Part shown: positions 8,124 to 16,671 of the stretch, piece by piece
Numbering within the stretch: the stretch's first letter is position 1
How the letters are laid out: each line of letters starts with the position of its first letter
Program-made: the position numbers and the translations under genes
From: Yinghuangia seranimata
GTDB taxonomy: Bacteria; Actinomycetota; Actinomycetes; Streptomycetales; Streptomycetaceae
Direction of reading: 5' to 3'
DNA: 64,000 nucleotides
NCBI RefSeq assembly: GCF_029953285.1
Contig: NZ_JASAOI010000069.1
Span: 29,532 to 93,531, forward strand
Notes under the pieces: model-generated
What the model saw: the letters and a program-made list of their open reading frames with translations, nothing else
What the model was told of the DNA's origin: nothing
Database searches by the model: none

Positions 8124-8975
8124 ATGGCACTTCAGGCATCCGGAGGCGGCGCGTTCGAGGACGGCGCACGGAGCGCGGCACCGGTCGCCGTGGTGATCCC
8201 GGCGCACGACGAGGAGCGCAGGATCGGCGCGACGGTCCGGGCCGCGCGGGTCGTCGACGGGGTGGACCTGGTCGTCGTGGTCGACGACGGGTCCCGGGAC
8301 GGCACCGTCCGCGCGGCGGCGGCGGCGGGCGCGGTGGTCGTCCGCCACGGCCGCAACCGCGGCAAGGCCGCGGCGATGGAGACCGGCGCCGCCGCGGTGG
8401 CCGCCGTCGACGCACGCGAGGGCCGGAGGACGCCGGAGACCGCGCACCTGCTCCTCTTCCTGGACGGCGACCTGGAGGAGAGCGCCGCCAACACCGCCCC
8501 GCTCGTCGACCCGGTACGGGCGGGGACGGCCGCGATGTCGATCGCGGTCCTCCCCCCGCAGAAGCGCGCAGGCGGCGGCCACGGCTTCGTCGTCCGCGCC
8601 GCACGCGACGGCATCCGCCGGGCCAGCGGCTTCATCGCGACCCAACCGCTGTCGGGCCAACGCTGCCTGACCCGCGAAGCATTCGACGCGGCCCTCCCGC
8701 TCGCCGCCGGCTTCGGCGTGGAGACGGGCCTGACGATCGACCTGGTCCGCCAGGGTTACCCGGTGTGCGAGGTTGAGGTCGACCTCCACCACCGCGTGAC
8801 CGGCAAGGACTGGGCCGCCCAGCGCCACCGCGCCAAGCAGTACGCCCACGTCGCCCGAGCCCTCGCCGAACGCGGCGCGGTGGGCGCCCTCCCCGGAGCG
8901 CTCCGCGCGGGAACGAGCGGCGGCACCGTCGAGGGCGATGGGGTGTCCCGCGAGCCCGGTGGTGGGGGGTCTTGA
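8124..8975 (+). CDS. GT2-family glycosyltransferase
   Basis: 283 aa with a GT-A fold at the N-terminus: VAVVIPAHDEERRIGATV (donor-site strand and start helix), VVVVDDGSRDGT (residues about 55-66), NRGKAAAMETG, and the DxD-like LLFLDGDLEE. These are the motifs of family-2 transferases such as dolichyl-phosphate/glucosyl-3-phosphoglycerate-type enzymes that use nucleotide sugars. The C-terminal third is basic and helical and there is no membrane anchor. The downstream GT-C membrane transferase begins at or next to the stop codon, suggesting a two-gene unit for a polyprenyl-linked sugar pathway. Acceptor and sugar cannot be told from sequence. Confidence 0.82.
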   Translation: MALQASGGGAFEDGARSAAPVAVVIPAHDEERRIGATVRAARVVDGVDLVVVVDDGSRDGTVRAAAAAGAVVVRHGRNRGKAAAMETGAAAVAAVDAREGRRTPETAHLLLFLDGDLEESAANTAPLVDPVRAGTAAMSIAVLPPQKRAGGGHGFVVRAARDGIRRASGFIATQPLSGQRCLTREAFDAALPLAAGFGVETGLTIDLVRQGYPVCEVEVDLHHRVTGKDWAAQRHRAKQYAHVARALAERGAVGALPGALRAGTSGGTVEGDGVSREPGGGGS

Positions 8976-9004
8976 CGGCTCGTCAGGGTGGTGGGTCGTC
9001 TGAG

Positions 9005-10477
9005 ATGTTTCACGTGAAACACAACGCCGCAGGTCAGGGGCGCGCGTCACTCGTGTGCCTTGGGGTCGGGATCGGGCTGCTGCTCGTCACCGGGCTGCTC
9101 GGGACGTCGGCGGCGCAGCCGCCGGTGCCTGGGGGGCCTGGGTGGTTGCCGCCGTACGACCTCGGGGGTGGGCCGTCCGCAGGGCTGGTCACCGGGTTGT
9201 TGCTTGCGTCGGCGCTGGTCGGGGCCGTCGGGTTGGGGCTCGCGATGGTCGCGTTGCGGGCCGGGTGGGCGCCTGATCCGCGGCGGCTCACGGTCGCCGG
9301 GGCGGTCGCGGCGGGGGCTGTCGTTCTCGTTCCGCCCATGGGGTCGGCCGACCATCTCGTGTACGCGGCGTACGGGCGGCTGGCCGCGACCGGCGGGAAC
9401 CCGTACACCGAGACGGCGTCGGACCTCGCCCGCGCCGGGGATCCGGTGGGCCGGGCGGTCGAGGCGCCGTGGCAGGACACTCCTTCGGTGTACGGCCCGT
9501 TCGCGACCGCCGAGCAGTGGCTCGCGTCCAGGATCGGCGGGACGTCGGCGCACACCACAGTGTTCGTGCTGACCCTGCTCGGCGCGGTCGCCTTCGTGCT
9601 GACCGGACTGCTGCTCCAGCGGCTCGCCGGGCCCGACCACGGTGCCCGCTCGCGTGTCGCGCTCCTGTGGTCGCTGAACCCGCTCCTGCTGTTCGTGGCG
9701 GTGAACGCCGGGCATGTGGACGCGTTCGCCGTGGCGTTCGCCGTCGCGGCGCTGGTCGCCGTGCGCAGTTCCCCCGTGCTCGCCGGCGTGCTGGTCGGTC
9801 TCGCGTGTGCGACGAAGGTGACGCTCGGCCTGTTCGTGCTCGCCCTGGTCTGGGGTCTGCGCCGCCGTCCGAAGGCGATCGCGCAGCTGCTCGGCTCCGC
9901 GGCCGTGGTCGGCGTGCTGGCCTATCTCCCGGTCGGCACCGACGCGTTCGCCCAGATCCGGGAGAACAGCAAGCTCGTCTCGCTGGCGACCGCGCTGCGG
10001 CTGACGGTGCACCCGTTGGAGTCGGTGCTCGCGCCGGACACCGCGCGCACGCTGATCGGGGCCGTCGGGTGGCTGCTGCTCGTCGTCGTCGCCTGGCTGC
10101 TGGCCCCGGTCGTCGCGCGGGCCGCGCGCCGCGGGCCGCTCGGAGGAGAGGCAGTGCTGCCGGACGCGGTGGGCGCCGCCGCCCTGTTGACGCTGGCGTG
10201 GCTGCTGACCGCGCCGTACAGCCTGCCCTGGTACGACGTGGCGGCCTGGGCGCCGTTCACAGTGCTGGCGGCGAGCGCGGCGGACGGCCTGCTGCTGGCC
10301 CGCACGGCGTTCATGGTGTGCGCGTACGTGCCGGGCCGCGCCGTGCCGCTGCCGGACGCGGTCGACGCGTTCGCCCGGACCGTGCGCGGCACGGTCGGCC
10401 CGTACGTCGGGGTCGCGCTGCTGCTAGGTGCGCTGTGGCTGGGCCTGCGGGCGCGGCGGGGCCGCGTCGCCGGTTGA
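9005..10477 (+). CDS. GT-C membrane mannosyltransferase-like protein (MptB/DUF2029 type)
   Basis: 490 aa with about 12-13 transmembrane segments. The first periplasmic loop carries the acidic motif of polyprenol-phosphate-dependent transferases (GSADHLVYAAYGRLAATGGNPY), followed by the SVYGPFAT segment and the NPLLLFVAVNAGHVDAFAV block, as in actinobacterial alpha-mannosyltransferases that elongate lipoglycans. Two starts are possible: ATG 9005, used here, and TTG 8972, which overlaps the previous stop as TTGA. With ATG 9005 the first residues are MFHVKH, encoded by the parS palindrome. The 3' end overlaps the convergent gene at 10424 by 54 bases. Confidence 0.78.
   Translation: MFHVKHNAAGQGRASLVCLGVGIGLLLVTGLLGTSAAQPPVPGGPGWLPPYDLGGGPSAGLVTGLLLASALVGAVGLGLAMVALRAGWAPDPRRLTVAGAVAAGAVVLVPPMGSADHLVYAAYGRLAATGGNPYTETASDLARAGDPVGRAVEAPWQDTPSVYGPFATAEQWLASRIGGTSAHTTVFVLTLLGAVAFVLTGLLLQRLAGPDHGARSRVALLWSLNPLLLFVAVNAGHVDAFAVAFAVAALVAVRSSPVLAGVLVGLACATKVTLGLFVLALVWGLRRRPKAIAQLLGSAAVVGVLAYLPVGTDAFAQIRENSKLVSLATALRLTVHPLESVLAPDTARTLIGAVGWLLLVVVAWLLAPVVARAARRGPLGGEAVLPDAVGAAALLTLAWLLTAPYSLPWYDVAAWAPFTVLAASAADGLLLARTAFMVCAYVPGRAVPLPDAVDAFARTVRGTVGPYVGVALLLGALWLGLRARRGRVAG
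9006..9021. other. parS site (ParB-binding centromere element)
   Basis: TGTTTCACGTGAAACA is a perfect 16-bp palindrome identical to the actinobacterial parS consensus (core GTTTCACGTGAAAC at 9007-9020). ParB loads on such sites to segregate the origin region; in Streptomyces they cluster around oriC. It sits inside or at the very start of the mannosyltransferase gene and is the only full site I find in the window. Confidence 0.93.
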
Positions 10478-12685
10478 GGAGGCGGTGTCGTCGTCCGCGG
10501 CGACCGCGGCGAGGACGGCGGCGCCCAGGGGGACGGCCAGCAGCAGGGCCACCGACGGGATCTGTATCCCCGAGTCGTTGACCGCGTAGCCGACGACGGC
10601 GGTGATCCAGCACGCGATGAGCGCCGGGCGCAGCCAGCTCACGCGGGCGTACGCGGGCGGCAGCGCCGTGGCGCGCAGCCGGGGCGGGTTGAGCACGGCG
10701 ACGAGGAGCAGCACCATCGCGACCGGGATCAGGTAGCTGACGGGCGAGTTGAAGGTGCCGAGGTTGGCCGCGACCTTGCGGTGCAGCACGCTGCCCGCGT
10801 CGCCGTCGAGCACCTGCTGCACGAACTTGCCCAGGTGCGAGCGGCTGGCGGCGGGCCGCATCCAGTCGAGGACCGCGATGACGGTGATGGTCGCGACGGC
10901 GCCGAGCGCGATGAGCCCGACCTTGATCCACGAGATCCGCGTGCCGGTGAGCAGCAGGCCGAGGACCGCGAAGCCGGGCACGAGCGCGAGGACGCCGCCG
11001 AAGTCGCTGCCGAACGCCGGCCATCCGTTGACCACGATCGCGGCCAGTCCGCACCCGGCGAGCAGGGCCACGGCCGCGCGCCTGCGGCCCTGGTCGAGGA
11101 GACGGCCGACGGGCCAGGCGACGGCGAGGACGACGACCATGCCGTACACCGACCAGGCGACGTTGCCGAAGCCGTAGAACCGTCCGGCGACGAGCGGGGA
11201 GAGCCCGAAGATCGTGTTCATCTGCAGGTGCGACCCGGTGGCCACGTCGCCGGCCAGCACCGCGACCGTGGCCGCGGCGGCGAACCCGGCGGGGCCGTAG
11301 GGCGAACGCCGCCACGGTCCCGCGAACGCGAGCGCGGCGAGCACCGCCGTCCAGGCGAGGGTGAGCCCGATGATCGCGAGCTCCGGGCTGCCGGCCTTCT
11401 CCCAGGGGAACAGGGCGACCAGGAACGTCGCGGCCGGCACCGACGCGACCGTGACACCGAGGACCTGCATGCCTCGGTGCAGCCGCTTGCGGGCCGTCGG
11501 CGCGGCGCCGTTGCGGCGCATGCGGCCGGACCACGCGACGCCGATGCCGAACAGCAGCAGCGGCAGCAGGGTGAGCCACGTGAAGAACTGGTACTTCTCG
11601 CGCACGGTCCGCGCGGCCGCCGCGCCGACGTCGAGCAGGCCGAGCTCGCGCACGGCGGCGGCGCCGGTCGGGCCTCCGGTGCGGGTGACGACCGCGCCGA
11701 TCATCGCCTCCGGCTGCTCGATCCCGAGCTGGGACAGCAGGCTGGGCGCGATGTCGGTGATCTGCACCATGCCGTCGTAACGGGTGGACGTGGCGGTGAG
11801 CACACCGCCGCCGAACGGGGCCGGGCCGCCCACGGTGAACATCCGCAGGTGCGGGACACCGCCGTCGTCGGAGATGCCGGCCACGTCCAGCCGGGAGTTC
11901 GGCGGCAGCGCCGCGGCGATGCGGCCCAGCGCGGTGTCGAACGCCCGCAGCCGCTCGGCGCGGTCGGGCTGGAACCGCGGCGCCAGGCCGTCGCCGCCGA
12001 CCGGCTCCGCGGTGCCGGCCTCAGGGCCGAGGTCGACGAGCGTCAGCGCGCTGCGGGCGATGGCGCCGGTGTCGAGGGCCGTGCTGTCCGGGAGGTAGGC
12101 GGCGGGGCTGCGGCCGTGCTCGTCGGCGGTCGCCAGCGCGGCGCCGGGGCCGACCGCGGTGACGGTCCGGCCCGCCTTGGCCACCGTGGCGGCCAGCAGG
12201 CCGAACGTCGGGTCGTACGAGAACTTGTCGTTGCGCTTGGAGATCGCCGGCATCTCCGGCACGGTCAGGCCGCCGTCGGGTCCGACCACCGGGTCGACGG
12301 GGAGCGCGCAGCCGTGCGCGTGGCTGTCCGTCGAGCGCACGCCCGCGCCGACGGTGAGCCAGCCGTCGTTGGGGCAGCCGCGCAGGTTGGGGGTGCGCAC
12401 GGACAGCGCGGCGGAGGTGCTGCGGCCGACGAGCGCGTACAGGTTGGGCGTGCCGGAGGCGGTGACGTCCGACCACATGAGGCCGGGGACGCCGACGAAG
12501 ACGACGTGCTCGGTCGCGGCGACGGGCGCGACGCCGGGCGACGCGGCAGGCGCGGTCGGCGCGGGGCCGACGGCCGGGGCGGCGGCCGCGGAGGGCGCCG
12601 GCAGCAGCGCGAGGACGGTCGCGAGGAGCGTGGCGACCGAGGCGGCGAGCACGGCGAGGTGCGGCCTGGTCGGGCGGGGCGTCAC
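10424..12685 (-). CDS. large membrane protein with alkaline-phosphatase-like ectodomain
   Basis: 753 aa. An N-terminal signal/anchor (to about residue 38) leads into an extracytoplasmic domain of about 370 residues reading EHVVFVGVPGLMWSDV, TPNLYALVGRS, DSHAHGC, then ITDIAPSLLSQLG. This is the arrangement of alkaline-phosphatase-superfamily proteins (phosphoglycerol transferases, phosphodiesterases), although the metal-ligand set is not complete to my eye. The C-terminal half has about 10 membrane segments. A GTG start at 12685 follows GAGGAG; a longer frame to 13177 runs into the next gene and is rejected. It may act on cell-surface phospholipid or polymer; the substrate is unknown. It converges on, and overlaps by 54 bases, the mannosyltransferase gene. 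Confidence 0.75.
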   Translation of the reverse strand: MTPRPTRPHLAVLAASVATLLATVLALLPAPSAAAAPAVGPAPTAPAASPGVAPVAATEHVVFVGVPGLMWSDVTASGTPNLYALVGRSTSAALSVRTPNLRGCPNDGWLTVGAGVRSTDSHAHGCALPVDPVVGPDGGLTVPEMPAISKRNDKFSYDPTFGLLAATVAKAGRTVTAVGPGAALATADEHGRSPAAYLPDSTALDTGAIARSALTLVDLGPEAGTAEPVGGDGLAPRFQPDRAERLRAFDTALGRIAAALPPNSRLDVAGISDDGGVPHLRMFTVGGPAPFGGGVLTATSTRYDGMVQITDIAPSLLSQLGIEQPEAMIGAVVTRTGGPTGAAAVRELGLLDVGAAAARTVREKYQFFTWLTLLPLLLFGIGVAWSGRMRRNGAAPTARKRLHRGMQVLGVTVASVPAATFLVALFPWEKAGSPELAIIGLTLAWTAVLAALAFAGPWRRSPYGPAGFAAAATVAVLAGDVATGSHLQMNTIFGLSPLVAGRFYGFGNVAWSVYGMVVVLAVAWPVGRLLDQGRRRAAVALLAGCGLAAIVVNGWPAFGSDFGGVLALVPGFAVLGLLLTGTRISWIKVGLIALGAVATITVIAVLDWMRPAASRSHLGKFVQQVLDGDAGSVLHRKVAANLGTFNSPVSYLIPVAMVLLLVAVLNPPRLRATALPPAYARVSWLRPALIACWITAVVGYAVNDSGIQIPSVALLLAVPLGAAVLAAVAADDDTASSTGDAAPPRPQAQPQRT

Positions 12686-12744
12686 GGTGCGGGGCTCCTC
12701 GTCGGTCCGGTGCGGGCGGCACCAGGCTATGCGGAGCCCAGGTC

Positions 12745-13188
12745 TCACACGGGCAGCAGTGCGTCCTTGCGCCAGCGCAACGACTTCTCGAAACGGATGA
12801 CCGCGCCCTTGCGCGGGTGGTTGCGCAGTTGGACGCGGTCGCTCATGGCCTCGATCAGCAGCAGCCCCCGGCCGTTCTCGGCGCCCGTCGAGGCGATGTG
12901 GTGCAGCGGGGTGCGCAATCGTTCGGCGCTGAACCCGGGGCCTGTGTCGCTGACCTCGACGCGGCAGCGGTTGCCGGTGATTCCGGCACGGACCTCGAAC
13001 TCGGCCTCGGGATTGGCGCCGCGTGCGTGCTCGACGACGTTCGCGCAGGCCTCCGACAGCGCCAGACCGATCTCGGCGGCCACTCCGGGGTCCACGCCGG
13101 CGGTCTCCATGGCGCCCATCAGCAGTCTCCGCACCATGGGAACGCTCGCCGTCTCCCGGGGAAGGTGGACGGTCCACCGCATGTCCAT
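12745..13188 (-). CDS. GHKL ATP-binding protein, RsbW-like
   Basis: 147 aa, a single HATPase_c domain with N box ALSEACANVVEHA, G1 VEVSDTGPGF and G2 GRGLLLIEAMSD. The N-terminal helix and the LPRETASVPMVRRLL start are typical of Streptomyces anti-sigma-factor kinases that control general stress or development sigma factors. The ATG at 13188 has GGAGG 7 bases upstream. It is transcribed from a promoter region that is strikingly AT-rich for this genome (13274-13316). With the gene at 3012 it makes two independent RsbW-like proteins in the window, neither beside a sigma factor. Confidence 0.85.
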   Translation of the reverse strand: MDMRWTVHLPRETASVPMVRRLLMGAMETAGVDPGVAAEIGLALSEACANVVEHARGANPEAEFEVRAGITGNRCRVEVSDTGPGFSAERLRTPLHHIASTGAENGRGLLLIEAMSDRVQLRNHPRKGAVIRFEKSLRWRKDALLPV

Positions 13189-13269
13189 GAACGGCCTCCG
13201 CTCAGAGGGTCGCATTCAAGATCGCATTCAGGATCCGCGCCGGGATCCGGGTGTCTCGCGGGAGAGACT

Positions 13270-13318
13270 CAGCGCATATACCCAAATCCCATAGAAAGTC
13301 AACAATTGAATTTTTCCC
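13270..13318 (-). promoter_or_regulatory. AT-rich promoter region of the RsbW-like gene
   Basis: A patch of low GC content in an otherwise very GC-rich window. Read on the minus strand it contains TTGACT (a good -35) followed after 16 bases by TATATG, and the dyad TCAA-CAA-TTGA lies over the -35. It is 80-130 bases upstream of the RsbW-like start. Putative, from motif spacing only. Confidence 0.45.
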
Positions 13319-13454
13319 CAGCAGAGGCGTCCTGTATCGCGCGGTACGGGATTCGAGGGATCTCCACCAACTCCTTCATCAGGTGTCCCTCGGACGGCGG
13401 TACGGCGGAGGGTGCGGCGGAATCGGGGACCCGCGCTCGTGGCGCGCGGGCGCG

Positions 13455-14234
13455 ATGAGAGCATGGGGCGTCATGCTCGCCGTGTCCCTGCCCCTTCGCG
13501 CCGCGCGCGCCGCCGTGTTCGCCGCGGTGTGCGTCGCGCTGTCGGCGGCCGGGCACGCGTTCATGACCAGCGAGCCGCTGCCGCTGTGGACGGTCGGCGC
13601 CGGCTTCGGGGCGGTGTTCGCGGTCGCGTTCGCGGCCGCCGGACGCGAGCGGTCGCTCGGCGGGATCGCCGCGCTGCTCGCGCTCGCCCAGATCGGCCTG
13701 CACACGCTCTTCAGCGTCGGGATGGCGGCCGCGGCCGCCCCCGCGATGACCGGCCACCACGGCGGCGCCACGCTCCTCGACCGGCTGCTGTGCGGCAGCC
13801 GCGACTCGGCCGGGCACATCGTGCTCCCCCAGGGCTGGTCGGCCCGCGAGATCGTGGCGGCGGCCGGGCTGAACCCGGACGCGCCCAACGCGCTGCCCGC
13901 GCCCGGCTCCGGCCACGCGGCAGGGCACACGATCGGCCCGATGCTCTTCGACGGCGGGTACGGCATGCTCGCCGCGCACGCCCTCGCCGCGCTGGTCACC
14001 GCCTGGTGGCTGCGCCGGGGCGAGGCGGCGCTGTTCGGCCTGCTGCACCGGCTGCACACGACGGTGGCCGCGCCGCTGCGCGTGGTCCTGGCCGTCCTGT
14101 TCGGGGTTCCCCGCACGGGGTACCGCCCGCCGGCCGTGCGCGCGTTCGACCGTGCGACACCCGGTCCGCGGCCGGTCGTGCTGCGGCACGCCGTCGTGCG
14201 CCGCGGGCCGCCCGCGTTCGCCACCGCCTGCTGA
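13455..14234 (+). CDS. membrane protein at the head of the copper locus
   Basis: 259 aa with four or five hydrophobic segments, an N-terminal one from about residue 8, then LPLWTVGAGFGAVFAVAFAAAG, GIAALLALAQIGLHTLFSV and a late segment DGGYGMLAAHALAALVTAWW. The loops contain clustered His and Met (AMTGHHGG, GHAAGHTIGPMLF), which fits metal contact and its position immediately upstream of YcnI, Sco and PCuAC. I do not recognise a named family. ATG 13455 is used; ATG 13473 is also possible. The gap of about 250 bases to ycnI contains a CCCGTTC-GAACGGG hairpin. Copper involvement is inferred from context. Confidence 0.68.
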   Translation: MRAWGVMLAVSLPLRAARAAVFAAVCVALSAAGHAFMTSEPLPLWTVGAGFGAVFAVAFAAAGRERSLGGIAALLALAQIGLHTLFSVGMAAAAAPAMTGHHGGATLLDRLLCGSRDSAGHIVLPQGWSAREIVAAAGLNPDAPNALPAPGSGHAAGHTIGPMLFDGGYGMLAAHALAALVTAWWLRRGEAALFGLLHRLHTTVAAPLRVVLAVLFGVPRTGYRPPAVRAFDRATPGPRPVVLRHAVVRRGPPAFATAC

Positions 14235-14485
14235 CGAACCGGACGCGACTCCGCGACCGGGGAATCACCCGTTCGGTGGAACGGGGACGGCAGGCGGCTC
14301 ATGACCGCGCATCCTGCCCCGCCCGCCTTCCGGCCGCGCGCCGAGTCGGCCGACGCACTCGTCGACCGGCGCCTGAGCGCCGTCCGGAGCCCCGGGCAAC
14401 CCGGTCCCCGCACGCCCCGCCCGAACGCGGCACTCCGCCGCGCGGCCGCGACCCTGCGTGCGCCCACTCCTGGAGTCCAGAAACG

Positions 14486-15244
14486 ATGCAGCTCAACACC
14501 CTGCGCCGCCGTGCCGCGATCCTCACCGCCGGCTCCGTCGCCGCAGTGCTCGCCCTCGCCGCGCCCGCGTCCGCGCACGTCACCGTGCAGCCGGTCCAGG
14601 CCGAGCAGGGCGGCTACGCCGCCGTCGCGTTCCGCGTCCCGAACGAGAACGACGCGGCCGGCACCACCAAGCTCGAGGTCCAGCTGCCCGAGGACAAGCC
14701 GCTGACGTCCGTCCGCACCCGCCCGCTCGCGGGGTGGACGGCGACCATCGAGAAGCGGCCGCTGGCCACGCCGATCACGTCGCACGGCAAGCAGATCACC
14801 GAGGCGGTCGCCAAGGTGACGTGGACGGCGAACGCCGGCGTGCGCATCGCCCCCGGCCAGTACGAGGACTTCGAGGTGTCCATGGGCGCCCTGCCCACCG
14901 ACACCGACAAGCTGGTCTTCAAGGCGCTGCAGACGTACGACAACGGCGACGTCGTCCGCTGGATCGACGTGCCCGGCCCCGACGGCAAGGAGCCGGAGAA
15001 GCCGGCCCCCACCCTGAAGCTCGTCCCCAAGGCCGGTGCGGCCGGCACGCCCGCCGCGTCCCCGGCCGCGCAGCCCGCGCCGGCGGACAAGAACCTCACC
15101 GTGGCCGCCGCGAAGTCCTCGGACGGCAGCGACAGCACGGCGCGCGGTCTCGGCGTCGCCGGCCTCGTCGTCGGCGTCCTCGGCCTCGCCGTCGGCGCGT
15201 TCGGCATCCTCCGCGCGTCGCGCGCCGCGGGTCCGCGCGCGTAA
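14486..15244 (+). CDS. YcnI-type copper-binding membrane-anchored protein
   Basis: 252 aa. A cleavable signal ends in ASA with His as the first mature residue (SA-HVTVQP near residue 31), the feature used by YcnI/DUF1775 domains to bind Cu(II) through an N-terminal histidine. The DUF1775 domain covers residues 31-165 and includes the conserved GWTATIEK tryptophan. An Ala/Pro linker and a C-terminal membrane helix (GVAGLVVGVLGLAVGAFGIL) anchor it on the outer face of the membrane. It is the second gene of the copper unit, with Sco 33 bases downstream. Its role is probably extracytoplasmic copper handling, by family. Confidence 0.88.
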   Translation: MQLNTLRRRAAILTAGSVAAVLALAAPASAHVTVQPVQAEQGGYAAVAFRVPNENDAAGTTKLEVQLPEDKPLTSVRTRPLAGWTATIEKRPLATPITSHGKQITEAVAKVTWTANAGVRIAPGQYEDFEVSMGALPTDTDKLVFKALQTYDNGDVVRWIDVPGPDGKEPEKPAPTLKLVPKAGAAGTPAASPAAQPAPADKNLTVAAAKSSDGSDSTARGLGVAGLVVGVLGLAVGAFGILRASRAAGPRA

Positions 15245-15277
15245 CCACCGCCCTACCGTCACGTGATCGGGAGAACC

Positions 15278-15988
15278 ATGCGCAAGGCACTTGTGAGGAC
15301 CGCGGCACTCGCGGCGGCGGGCATCCTGTTCGCCGCCGGGTGCAGTGACTCGGGAGACGGCGGCAAGCCCACAGCGACCGGCGGGGCGCCCGTGCGGATC
15401 GACTCGTCGGGCCCGCCGTCCAAGTACCGCGGCACCGAACTCGGCGGCCCGATGGCGAAGCCCGAACTCACGCTGACGGACACGTCGGGGCAGGCGTACG
15501 ACTTCAAGGCCAAGACGGCCGGCAAGGTCACGCTGCTCTACTTCGGCTACACGCACTGCCCCGACGTGTGCCCCACCACAATGGCCGACCTCGCGCGGGG
15601 CCTCACCAAGCTCAAGCCCGAGGACCGCGCAAACGTCGACGTGGTCTTCGTGACCTCCGACCCGCAGCGCGACACCGGCCCCGAACTGCGTTCGTGGCTC
15701 GACGCGTTCGACCCGACGTTCGTCGGTCTGACGGGGTCCTTCGACACGATCCAGGCGGCCGCCAAGAGCGTCGGCGTGGCCCTGGAGCCGCCGAAGGTCG
15801 GCGCGGACGGCAAGGTCACCAGCACCCACGGCACGCAGATCATCGCTTTCGAGCGCGACAATCTCGCGAGGATCATCTACCTGGCGGGCGTCGGCCTGAA
15901 CCCGGACGGCACCCCCGCCGGGATCACCGCCGACGACTTCGCCCACGACCTGCCGCTCCTGATCCACCCCGAGGGAAGCACTCCATGA
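15278..15988 (+). CDS. Sco1/SenC copper-delivery lipoprotein
   Basis: 236 aa. A lipoprotein signal with lipobox FAAGC (C22) anchors it outside the membrane. The thioredoxin-fold domain has the copper-binding CxxxC (YTHCPDVCPTT) and the later conserved His (STHGTQIIAF). Sco proteins deliver Cu(I) to the CuA site of cytochrome c oxidase; in Streptomyces lividans Sco is also needed for copper-dependent morphological development. ATG 15278 follows GGGAGA; its stop overlaps the next start as ATGA, so translation of Sco and the PCuAC protein is probably coupled. Length is normal for the family. Confidence 0.93.
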   Translation: MRKALVRTAALAAAGILFAAGCSDSGDGGKPTATGGAPVRIDSSGPPSKYRGTELGGPMAKPELTLTDTSGQAYDFKAKTAGKVTLLYFGYTHCPDVCPTTMADLARGLTKLKPEDRANVDVVFVTSDPQRDTGPELRSWLDAFDPTFVGLTGSFDTIQAAAKSVGVALEPPKVGADGKVTSTHGTQIIAFERDNLARIIYLAGVGLNPDGTPAGITADDFAHDLPLLIHPEGSTP

Positions 15989-16671
15989 TCACGGCCCCCC
16001 TTCGCTCCCGCATCGCGCTCCGCCGCCGGACGACCGCCCTGGTCGCCGGCGGGGTCCTCGCCCTCGCGGGCGGTATCCCGCTGGTCGCCTGCGGGTCGTC
16101 GTCCTCGCCCAAGTGGGAGACGCCGTCGGTGCCGGCCGGGCCGGTCAGCGCCAACCCGAACGCGGCCCGGTCGTCCGACGCGTCGACCGGGGCGCCCAAG
16201 CTGCGCGTCGTCGACCCGTACATCCCGCAGCCAGCCAAGCAGGGCACGGCCGCCGGCTACCTCGTCGTGCAGAACGACGGGGACGCCGCGGACCGCCTGC
16301 TGTCGGTCAGCACGCCGCTGACCGCCAGCGCGGGTCTCCACCAGACGAGCGGCAACTCGATGAGCAAGGTCGACGCGGTCGACGTCCCGGCGCACGGCAA
16401 GGGCGTGCTGGCCCGCGGCGGCACGCACATCATGTTCGAGGACGTCACGAAGACGCTGAAGAAGGGCGACACGGTCACCCTGACGCTGACCTTCGAGAAG
16501 TCCGGGCCGATCACCGTGCAGGTGCCGGTGCTGGGTGCGGCCGAGCGGCCCGGGGACGCCTCGGCGTCGCCCACCACGTCCGCGTCGGGCTCACCCTCGG
16601 GGTCGCCGTCCACCGGATCGTCGGCCAACGGCGATATGACCGGCATGGACCACACCAGTCATGGCGGCTGA
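15985..16671 (+). CDS. PCuAC copper chaperone lipoprotein (ECuC-like)
   Basis: 228 aa. Lipobox LVAC (C36) makes it a lipoprotein. The DUF461/PCuAC domain shows its ligand pattern: a His in GLHQTSGNSM, Met shortly after, then the HxM of GGTHIMFED. The C-terminal tail adds a Ser-rich linker and a Met/His-rich end (DMTGMDHTSHGG) that may be an extra copper site. PCuAC proteins pass Cu(I) to Sco; the S. lividans homologue is called ECuC. It overlaps Sco by 4 bases and the CopC-CopD gene by 11. Confidence 0.92.
   Translation: MITAPLRSRIALRRRTTALVAGGVLALAGGIPLVACGSSSSPKWETPSVPAGPVSANPNAARSSDASTGAPKLRVVDPYIPQPAKQGTAAGYLVVQNDGDAADRLLSVSTPLTASAGLHQTSGNSMSKVDAVDVPAHGKGVLARGGTHIMFEDVTKTLKKGDTVTLTLTFEKSGPITVQVPVLGAAERPGDASASPTTSASGSPSGSPSTGSSANGDMTGMDHTSHGG

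Noticed and set aside
12685..13177. Extension of the alkaline-phosphatase-like gene upstream to 13177
   Set aside because: It would overlap the RsbW-like gene out of frame; GTG 12685 has a ribosome binding site and a signal peptide follows.
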